Shown here: positions 1 through 6,955 of the stretch, one piece after another
How the letters are laid out: each line of letters opens with the position of its first letter
How positions within the stretch are numbered: the stretch's first letter is position 1
NCBI GenBank assembly: GCA_036940085.1
Contig: JALLBK010000264.1
Span: forward strand, 1-16,457
Source: Discostella pseudostelligera
Taxonomy: Eukaryota > Bacillariophyta > Thalassiosirophyceae > Thalassiosirales > Thalassiosiraceae
Length of the DNA stretch: 16,457 nt
Reading direction: 5' to 3'
The notes under the pieces: generated by a model
Seen by the model: the letters and a program-made list of their open reading frames with translations, nothing else
Databases searched by the model: none
Told to the model about the DNA's origin: nothing
Made by a program: the position numbers and the translations under genes

Positions 1-69
1 TTGTTGTTGTGGAGCTTGTTGTTGTTGTGGAGCTTGTTGTTGTTGTGGAGCTTGTTGTTGTTGTGGAGC
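1..69. repeat. 18-bp tandem repeat (TTG-rich), about 3.8 copies
   Basis: The unit TTGTTGTTGTTGTGGAGC occurs three times in full (16-33, 34-51, 52-69) after a partial copy at 1-15. The period is a multiple of three, so copy number can change without shifting a reading frame. Read on the minus strand it gives Ala-Pro-Gln4 in one frame and Ser-Ser-Thr4 in another, both typical low-complexity protein repeats. Confidence 0.9.
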
Positions 70-87
70 TTGTGCCTTTCCCACCAT
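1..87 (-). CDS. Possible 5' end of a Gln-rich protein, running off the left edge
   Basis: An ATG at 87-85 on the minus strand (CACATGG context) opens a frame that stays open to the window edge (29 codons). It begins M-V-G-K-A-Q and continues into A-P-Q-Q-Q-Q repeats. The next upstream in-frame stop is at 162-160 and no earlier ATG lies between, so this would be the true start if the frame is used. E2F-like sites just upstream fit a promoter. No domain is visible and the product is unknown. A second minus-strand frame, open from about 297 to the edge, reads the repeat as S-S-T-T-T-T but has no ATG. A strong splice donor-like sequence (GGTAAGTAT) at about 157-149 leaves open an exon structure not seen here. 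Confidence 0.3.
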   Translation of the reverse strand, partial: MVGKAQAPQQQQAPQQQQAPQQQQAPQQQ

Positions 88-108
88 GTGGGGTGTGTGG
101 AGCCGCAG

Positions 109-260
109 TTTTGGCGGGAGATCTTCGACTCGACTCGAAAGGGCTAAGATACTTACCACTTACTAAGACATCCACATCGGAATTGGTACGAATGCTACGA
201 CGGCCTAAACCAGAAGTCAAAGATATGGCGGGAAGGCTCCCGCGAAGGGCTTTCCCGCCA
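109..260. promoter_or_regulatory. Cluster of three E2F-like sites
   Basis: E2F/DP consensus-like sequences occur at 109-119 (TTTTGGCGGGA, minus TCCCGCCAAAA), 227-234 (GGCGGGAA) and 251-263 (TTTCCCGCCAAAA). The last two form a perfect 9-bp inverted repeat, TGGCGGGAA at 226-234 and TTCCCGCCA at 252-260. Known E2F sites read TTTSSCGC or TTTCCCGCC and mark genes of the G1/S transition. The cluster lies between the putative minus-strand start at 87 and the RPB8 start at 567, much closer to the former. Binding is inferred. Confidence 0.45.
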
Positions 261-263
261 AAA

Positions 264-566
264 CCAACTGGCCTTTTGGATCTCTTGTGGCGCCATTCGA
301 TTCATCGCCTCGCCATCACCTTCATTCATTCGGCCGTCACAACATTCACATTACCATTGCCGCCGCGGCCGCCGACGACGACAAGATAGATTACATTTAA
401 TGTTACCGGGCTCCACTGTCGCCATAAGATCACATCCATCCTCGTCATCCTCGTCATCTTGGGCTTGGGTGTGCGTGACCAGCATCATCATCACATCAAG
501 TAATCATTCTCCCCAACACACAATAATCACTCCACCTCTTCAGCAACAATTAGACACCTTGTCATA
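264..566. other. RPB8 upstream region, no gene seen
   Basis: No credible coding frame, RNA gene or TATA box is seen here. The last 100 bases are rich in CA and TCATC runs and presumably contain the RPB8 promoter and 5' leader. Confidence 0.5.
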
Positions 567-1028
567 ATGGCCACCGCCACCTCCTCCCGCGTCACCCTCT
601 TCGAGGACATATTCGAAATCACCTCTCTCAATCCTGAAGGCAAGAAATTCGAACGTGTCAATCGTCTTGCCGCTAGCGGCACCACTTTCGAATGCGACCT
701 ATTACTCGACTACAATTGTCAAATTTACAATTTATACGAGGGTACGAAAATGACATTAGTCTTGGCCTCGACTCTCAATCTTGATGGCTCGCCGGATGAT
801 CATACATCGTACAACCCGGCATTGGCACATAAGAAAGAAATGACATTGGCGGATAGTTATGAGTATGTGATGCATGGACGTGTCTTTGATATATCGTACA
901 AAACCGGGGGGGTTGTGGTGATTGCTATTAGTTTTGGAGGATTATTGTGTCGATTGACGGGAGATCAACGACATTTGAGTAGTATTTTGCCCGATATGAA
1001 ATTGTATATTTTGGTGAAGAAGGATTAA
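567..1028 (+). CDS. RPB8: RNA polymerases I, II and III subunit RPB8 (RPABC3)
   Basis: This intronless gene encodes 153 aa, close to the roughly 150 aa of human RPB8, a small OB-fold subunit shared by the three nuclear RNA polymerases. The family pattern runs through the whole protein: LFEDIFEI (11-18), PEGKKFERVNRL (23-34), the L-x-L-D-x-N-x-Q-I-Y strand (45-54), LASTLNLDG (66-74), a Y-N-P motif, YEYVMHGRVF (98-107), FGGLLCRLTGD (123-133) and the ending LYILVKKD. Unlike the human protein, the D-G-x-x-D-D segment leads into a slightly longer loop. The ATG at 567 follows GTCATA and has G at +4. Leucine codons shift from mostly CTN in the 5' half to only TTG/TTA in the 3' half (see findings). 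The next gene, on the same strand, starts 469 bp downstream. Confidence 0.97.
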   Translation: MATATSSRVTLFEDIFEITSLNPEGKKFERVNRLAASGTTFECDLLLDYNCQIYNLYEGTKMTLVLASTLNLDGSPDDHTSYNPALAHKKEMTLADSYEYVMHGRVFDISYKTGGVVVIAISFGGLLCRLTGDQRHLSSILPDMKLYILVKKD

Positions 1029-1497
1029 TAATATTATATTGAGATGTGAAATAATGAGAGATGCAGTGGGGGGACGGAGGTGGGGGGGGAATGTTCGTCC
1101 ATTTTGGATTTGTGAAAGGGGACGGATGAGAGTGAGCAGAATTAGTGATAGTGATCAGATGAAAGAGAATGAGAGCATCATTGTGCACCATCGTTCAATG
1201 AGCAATGGGAGGGTGGAGAAACGAGAATATGTTGCTTATTACTGACAACATGCAATCGATTGGAATCGTTGGCGTCTCGATCGATCCTGAAAGGATCAGG
1301 TTATCGGTACTCTGTACGTGGGAGGAGAACTACTTTATGAACTTATCACAACAAGCGATGCAGATAGTACCATAGACGACGATATCAGATTTTAGCATCC
1401 TCAATAAATCATTGTCCAAGTTTTCGTGGTTCTAAAAATTGTCGCATTGCACCGACGATCCACATCCTGTTCCTTGCAAACAAACAAACGAAACAAA
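1029..1497. other. RPB8-KATNAL2 intergenic region
   Basis: This 469-bp spacer holds the RPB8 3' flank (G-rich from about 1065 to 1125) and the KATNAL2 promoter and leader. A short inverted repeat, GATCCT-GAA-AGGATC, lies near 1282-1297. Short open frames on both strands lack similarity to known proteins and look incidental. Confidence 0.5.
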
Positions 1498-3144
1498 ATG
1501 TCATCACTCGCTGCAATCAAAGCTGCATCCCACTCGAGAACTCTCGACGATAAGGCCAATACCGAACGACAGCGCGACATTCTTGTGCTTATCCTCTCCC
1601 ATTTAAAGTCTCAGGGGTACATCGAAACTGCAACAGCGTTATTGAACGAATCGCAATCCTCCGAGTCGTTGACAAGATACGCTATCGCCGACAATGTTGA
1701 TTTACTGCAAGTTCTCAAGGAGTACGATGAGTACTACAAGATGAAATTCGGTCGACGGCCTGTTTTCTGTCGTTGCAATACGAATAGTAGTATTCCAAAA
1801 GGTGTGAACGGCGGTGATCGTACAAGCGACGGATCAGAGGCTGTCACATCATCCACGAGGAAACTTTCTAGTGGTACTCGGGGCGGCATCAAGCGTCGAT
1901 CAATATCTACGGATCTAGGTCGCCGTTCTATCGATCATGCACTTCTCCCATCATCGTCGACGAATCAAGCCACCACGACCACGGCAGTTAACACTTGTCA
2001 TAAACGACCTCTCCACGAAGACGATTCGAATGATGAAAACAACCAAGCGATAATACGAGGATTTGCTTTGAATAGTTCACCAACATCGAGACATCAACAA
2101 AATGACACCACTGATTCACATGAACATGAACCACGCAATGCAGTAGCGCTAAAGCCGATGCCGAATTTTGATGGTGACCCCGAATTACGCTCATTGGCAA
2201 TGTCCATACGAAGGGATATTGTCCAAGATTGTCCTCGTGTTCATTGGAATGATATTGTCGGTTTGGATGATGCCAAGAGATTGTTACAAGAGACGATCAT
2301 ATTGCCTCAGAAGTACCCCGAGCTCTTCACGGGCATTCGCTCACCATGGAAAAGTGTGTTGTTGTTTGGGATGCCTGGCACTGGAAAAACACTCCTAGCC
2401 AAGGCCGTGGCGACAGAAGGCAACTCCACGTTCTTCAACATTTCTGCATCATCCATCGTAAGCAAATTTCGAGGAGATAGTGAAAAGTTAATTCGAATGT
2501 TGTTTGATCTCGCTCGGCACTATTCACCATCGACGATATTTCTCGATGAGGTGGACGCGGTCATGTGCCATCGAGGTGGAGGTGGGTTTGGAACAACAAT
2601 GAACGAAGGAAGCTCCTCCGAACACGAAGGTTCCCGCCGCATGAAGACGGAATTGTTGGTTCATATGGATGGCCTACTAGCGGCGAACAACAACAGCGGC
2701 GTGTTTGTTCTCGCAGCCAGCAATCTACCATGGGACTTGGATCCGGCATTTCTCCGTCGCATGGAAAAACGAATCATGATTCCGCTTCCTAACGCAGAAT
2801 GTAGGAAAGAGATCATTTGTTCCCAACTATCTCCGTTTTCGTCCATCTTTTCCAACGGTGAATTCCTTACTTCAGCGGCGTCCCTTGTCGATGGATTCAG
2901 TGGAAGTGATCTGAAGTCTTTATGTAAAGAAGTTGCCATGAGACCCCTGCGCAGAATATTGAATGATTCAAGAGTCCTTGATGGAACGTTGAATGGCAGT
3001 GAGAACATGTCCTTGTTGATGAAGCGGAACCCGATCACGGCACAGGATTTTCATGATGCCATTGCCACCTTGCATCATAGCACAAGCGCTGAATTGTACG
3101 ATCGGTATAGGAAATGGATGGATGCTCACGGTTCTAGTTGCTGA
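1498..3144 (+). CDS. KATNAL2: Katanin p60-like AAA ATPase, KATNAL2 type
   Basis: This intronless gene encodes 548 aa; human KATNAL2 is about 540. Katanins use ATP hydrolysis to sever microtubules, and KATNAL2 proteins act at cilia, centrioles and spindles. Residues 22-52 form a LisH motif. It is followed by the KATNAL2-typical stretch DNVDLLQVLKEYDEYYKMKF (65-84). A Ser/Thr-rich basic linker spans about 95-215. The AAA module has Walker A GMPGTGKT (291-298), pore loop SKFRGDSEK (322-330), Walker B IFLDE (347-351), sensor 1 ASN (407-409) and arginine fingers in FLRRMEKR (418-425). A Vps4/katanin-type C-terminal helix ends the protein, so catalytic residues look intact. An upstream in-frame GTG at 1426 is not a credible eukaryotic start; the ATG at 1498 lies in AACAAAATG. 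Centric diatoms keep flagella only in sperm, so expression might be stage-specific (inference). Confidence 0.93.
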   Translation: MSSLAAIKAASHSRTLDDKANTERQRDILVLILSHLKSQGYIETATALLNESQSSESLTRYAIADNVDLLQVLKEYDEYYKMKFGRRPVFCRCNTNSSIPKGVNGGDRTSDGSEAVTSSTRKLSSGTRGGIKRRSISTDLGRRSIDHALLPSSSTNQATTTTAVNTCHKRPLHEDDSNDENNQAIIRGFALNSSPTSRHQQNDTTDSHEHEPRNAVALKPMPNFDGDPELRSLAMSIRRDIVQDCPRVHWNDIVGLDDAKRLLQETIILPQKYPELFTGIRSPWKSVLLFGMPGTGKTLLAKAVATEGNSTFFNISASSIVSKFRGDSEKLIRMLFDLARHYSPSTIFLDEVDAVMCHRGGGGFGTTMNEGSSSEHEGSRRMKTELLVHMDGLLAANNNSGVFVLAASNLPWDLDPAFLRRMEKRIMIPLPNAECRKEIICSQLSPFSSIFSNGEFLTSAASLVDGFSGSDLKSLCKEVAMRPLRRILNDSRVLDGTLNGSENMSLLMKRNPITAQDFHDAIATLHHSTSAELYDRYRKWMDAHGSSC

Positions 3145-3285
3145 GCTGGCTTTTCATTTGTGATTGTCACGTAAATTTTAGCATTATCCCTCTTTCAATG
3201 ATCCAACCACGATGCCAAATCTATTTATTCGCTCATCTAGGCGATATCACAGCATATGCGTCGTCAATGATCAACACTTGCTTGC
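3145..3285. other. Convergent 3' junction KATNAL2 / tRNase Z
   Basis: Only 141 bp separate the two facing stop codons, so the 3' untranslated regions probably abut or overlap. No hairpin terminator or RNA gene is seen. Confidence 0.6.
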
Positions 3286-6200
3286 TTACTCCCTCGCCAG
3301 AGGAAGGATCATGAAGTCCCACGCTGCTGCTACAGAATCCTCGGGCAGCCCGCTAGCATTTATTGCCTGGCGTTCAATCCGAGTCATAATTGTCATGCTA
3401 TCGATCGACTGATCACCCTTGTATCTAGCACTGAAATGGTTCAAAACCAACTTCTTCGCATTGATTCGCTTTGCAAATTCTCCGGCCTTTAGAGCAACCA
3501 AACGGATAGGGATGTTAGCATGAAGTGAGAAAAATGTCGAATACAAATCAAAGAAGCGGAAGTAGGATACGATCGCTCACCATTGCCGGTGTACTATGGC
3601 CGTGAATTTTGGCATCCTTTGTCACGAGTCTCATATTTCCATCCTTATCTACGCCCGGCAGGAACGTATTGGTTGCTTCGTGGACGACGACATCAGCGTC
3701 TTGGGCCAATCCTGTCAAGCCAAACGAATGTGCAGGATATGTCAGACCAACATCGTGTTAACAAATATCAACATCTTGCGACAAGCAGCAGCAGCAGCAG
3801 AACAATTGCAGTCCTTGACTGACCTTCCATGGCACTACAATCTGTCGTATCTCCACAGATAACCACCTTCCGCCCTCTCCTTGGTGGCTCTACCACATCT
3901 TCCTGCCGCACTACCGTCCCATCCGGGAAGGTGTAGCTACCCCCCTTAGGCAAACTTTTAATGGTTGCCATAATCTTCATTGGATTGCGTACCCCCGCTT
4001 CGATTAGACCATGATGATTGCGTTTGATAATTGGTAAGACATTTTCGGGACGTAGGCGTCCGGGACGATCGCGCTCATGGACGATATATCCTACGCACGG
4101 AACGCCATGTGACATTGGAGCGGCATGGACCGTAACGTCGTCGTCATCATCATTCTCAACCTCCCATATGGGTGCTCCATTCGATGATTGTGGATGATTG
4201 TATTGAGGGAAAATATCCCGCCCTCCTTCTATTTCACCAAAGTCTGTCGACGCCTTCGAATGTTGTTGGATATGGTAGTTGAAAAGGTTAAGTTAGTATG
4301 AATACAATCGAGTGCGAGATTAAAACATCATCGTGATCACATAAATGCATAATCAAATTTCACGCTGTGTGTAGCATGGCAAGACGGTTGTACAGAGATA
4401 ACCTCACCTCCAAGTTCATCATGGGCGCTCGACTGATCCAACTCACTGGATCCGCTCCCGCCAACCCTTGCATCCTCCATCGTTTCCTCGTCTTTCTCCC
4501 CTGGAGGCCACCGACTGCTTTGCCTCGACTTGAACTACGAACATCATCGTCATCGTCACTATCCTCATCTTCTTCTTCTTCCCCATTCTTACCATCATCT
4601 CTCTTCCATTGGTAATAAAATCGACCATTTTTACGATGTCCCTCCATCCACTCTGGTGCCATGGGTACATCCATCAACTCATGTACTCTATACGGTGGTA
4701 CCACACGTGAGACACTATACCGAATCGCCACTCGAAGCCACATTCGCAATCCTTCCGGCCCATAAATTTCCACTGGTGGACTATCATTGTCGCGATCAGT
4801 GCCCATGAGACATAGTAGTCCTGGCAAGCCGAAGGAATGATCGCCATGACAGTGGGTGAGGAAGATCTTGGTGATTTTGCCAGGTTTGATGCTGGTGGTT
4901 TTTTGGACGGAGAGTTGGGTCGATTCACCGCAGTCAAAGAGCCATGTGCCGCCGCCACTACTACCATTGCCATTCCCTCCAGAGGTGTTACTAGCTGCAT
5001 TTGTTTCACCACGATCATCCTCTCCACCGCCTCCTCCGTCGTCTACCGCCGAGTTCAACCTCCTTCTCCAATTCAATCGTAAGGCCGTACAACTCACCCC
5101 GCGCGTAATTCCCGGTGTGCACGAGGCAGTACCAATGAAGACAATGTCCATATCCGACTGTGACGCATTCACCAACATGGGATGATATATTTGTCGAATG
5201 TCGTTCTCACCCATGCCAGTTGGGGTGGTTATGCTGTCTATTGAGGATAGAAGCTCTTGAGTTTGCAGCTGCCGCTGCTGCTGTTGCTGTTGTTGTTTGA
5301 TGTCATTTCTGTCGGAGAAAGTAGAGTCTGGTGCCGTTACTGTTGACGTTGTTGTATCCAGCAGGGTAGGATAATATCGATGTAAGACATCGAGAATTAT
5401 CCGATCTCTGGGTGAGAGTGTGGTGGTAGTGCTGTAGGAGGGGGATATTACCGAAGAGTCGTACGAGGTGTTGCTGGGTGGTGATGCTGCTGCTACTTGG
5501 TCCAACAATGGAGATGATAGCGGAGGCATATTAACAGTAGAAGTACCCCTTTTCCTATTCCTTTCCTCCACCCGAGATGATGGCAGTAGTACATTCTTGT
5601 CATTATCCGTCGTTCGTGTCGTTGTGGATATTGATGGCAAGAAAACATCATCGGCAGTGTTGCTATTGCTGTTGTTCTGGTCCCCACCACCATCCTCCGC
5701 GTCCGTAGCGTCATCAGTTGAAGTTGTTGCATCGCCAGTATCATCTATTGACATTCTCCTGCTCCTCTGATGATGATTCCAAATGAAATCAACAAATTCC
5801 TCTTTGCGCTTCAGACTGCTTATGCTAATACCCCCCCTTCCTCTTTTTCTACTCTGCTTTCCATCATCACCACCTTGTGCATTGCGATTGTCATCCTCCT
5901 GCAGCGGTGGTTGTGCTAGTGGATGATGTAAATGTTGTAGATCATGCTCTTGAATGTAGCATTTGAGTTGCTTGATTGTCATTTGTTCCAAATCTTGCCG
6001 TTGTGTGATCGTAGTAGTAGCTGTGGATGTAGTTGTAGCAGTAGTAGGAGCAGTAGGAGTATCAGTATCAGAGGAAGCAACCCAGAGCATGTGCGGATGT
6101 CGATGCCGATGCGATTGTCGATGTCTATGCTGCTGTAGCTGTAGTGGTAGTGGTAGCTGTGCTTGTTGCAATGGTGCCAACACTCGCGACCTCGTCATCA

Positions 6201-6330
6201 ACTTATTCTCATTATTCATTGTCATCAACGACAAGCAAGGAGGGTGAAAAGCATAGATGATGCAATTCGTAGTCATCATTAGAATCATGGCCATGAGAAT
6301 GAGGATGCGATGACGCATTTTTTTCGACAT
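3286..6330 (-). CDS. RNZ: Plastid-targeted tRNase Z (tRNA 3' endonuclease)
   Basis: tRNase Z cuts the 3' trailer from precursor tRNAs. Exons read 6330-4447, 4253-3824, 3711-3581 and 3486-3286 (881 aa); a donor at 4407 instead of 4446 would give 894 aa. Introns are GT-AG, and the first has a perfect TACTAAC branch site (4298-4292). Residues 8-27 form a signal peptide ending A27|F28 (IIYA|FHP), the plastid signature. A SAP-like motif is split between 115-130 and 172-187. Low-complexity Thr/Ser/Gln/Asp sequence fills much of 60-380. The metallo-beta-lactamase core has FIGTASCTPG (398-407), the zinc motif HCHGDH (493-498), and in later exons APMSHGVPCVGY, GDTTDCSAME, the DVVVHEAT motif, HGHST and NHFSARY, so the catalytic set is complete. 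An acidic insert (580-600) follows the zinc motif. Exons 2-4 were found by motif continuity; the exon 1 end is the least certain. Confidence 0.88.
3782..3801. repeat. GCA/TGC trinucleotide run in tRNase Z intron 2
   Basis: A short CAG-type microsatellite sits just inside the 5' part of the 112-bp intron between tRNase Z exons 2 and 3 (intron 3712-3823). It reads (CTG)n on the coding strand. The joined codons across this intron give S-A-M-E-G-L-A-Q-D-A-D, so the repeat is spliced out. Confidence 0.7.
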
Positions 6331-6395
6331 GGTCTCGTATTTTTGGGCGTCTATCTCTAGCTATTTCTCTATTTCTACGAGGGTTGGATGAAACC

Positions 6396-6404
6396 GATGA
6401 CGAT

Positions 6405-6436
<32 letters not shown>
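6396..6436. repeat. GAC/GAT trinucleotide microsatellite
   Basis: About thirteen imperfect GAT/GAC triplets lie roughly 65-105 bp upstream of the tRNase Z ATG, so probably in its 5' leader or core promoter. Simple repeats of this kind vary in length between strains. Confidence 0.8.
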
Positions 6437-6753
6437 ATGGGAGTTTGTGTGCCTGTATTCACGGATTGGGGAGGTAGTATTGTCGTTATTTATGATCGTC
6501 GTCGTTCGTTTCGTCCTCCTCCAATCATGGGTGATGGTGATAATTGATGGTGAGTGGTGAATGGTGGTGATAGGTGGTGATGGCAGCATTCACCATCCAG
6601 CAGCATCCGTCATTGCATGGCATGGTAGGGATGGGTACTTTATCCACATACGAAATCCGACATAGAAGACAATCGGCGGAATTCTTAGAATTTTAAATTC
6701 AATTTTAAAAGTCTACGTAGGAATTTGTATTGATTTGAGAAAAAGGGACACAG

Positions 6754-6770
6754 TTTCCCGCCATATCTTT
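6754..6770. promoter_or_regulatory. E2F-like site upstream of BOP1
   Basis: TTTCCCGCC at 6754-6762 matches the E2F consensus. The 16 bases TTCCCGCCATATCTTT (6755-6770) are identical to the reverse complement of 219-234 in the left-end cluster, so the flanks are shared as well as the core. The site is about 190 bp upstream of the BOP1 ATG and 425 bp from the tRNase Z ATG. Confidence 0.45.
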
Positions 6771-6955
6771 TCATCAACCGGCGGAACCATCCAAATCACC
6801 ACACATCATGCGATGCATGGCCTGTCTCTAACTCTATGCTCCTATGCATGGCCATGGGCATTGCCGACAGCGACAGCCGCAATTGACAATAACTAGCATA
6901 TGAATATCAGCACAGCACTATCTTCAGAGTTATTTACCCGTAACATATTCCAAGA

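Larger units (their letters stand above)
6331..6955. promoter_or_regulatory. Divergent promoter region tRNase Z / BOP1
   Basis: This 625-bp spacer separates two genes transcribed away from each other. The half nearest tRNase Z holds a (GAC/GAT)n run and poor-complexity TGGTGA sequence. The half nearest BOP1 holds an E2F-like site (6754-6762) and AT-rich sequence around 6690-6720. A minus-strand open frame from 6589 to 6212 overlaps the tRNase Z start out of frame and consists of Ser runs and Thr/His-rich sequence; it is not taken as a gene. No TATA box is obvious on either side. Confidence 0.6.

Noticed and set aside
9..389. 126-codon plus-strand open frame beginning with E-L-V-V-V-V repeats
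   Set aside because: It starts at a GTG, is the antisense of the low-complexity repeat, and shows no domain; the E2F cluster runs through it.
6212..6589. Minus-strand open frame with a long Ser run
   Set aside because: It overlaps the tRNase Z start out of frame, and its composition is explained by the GAC/GAT microsatellite.
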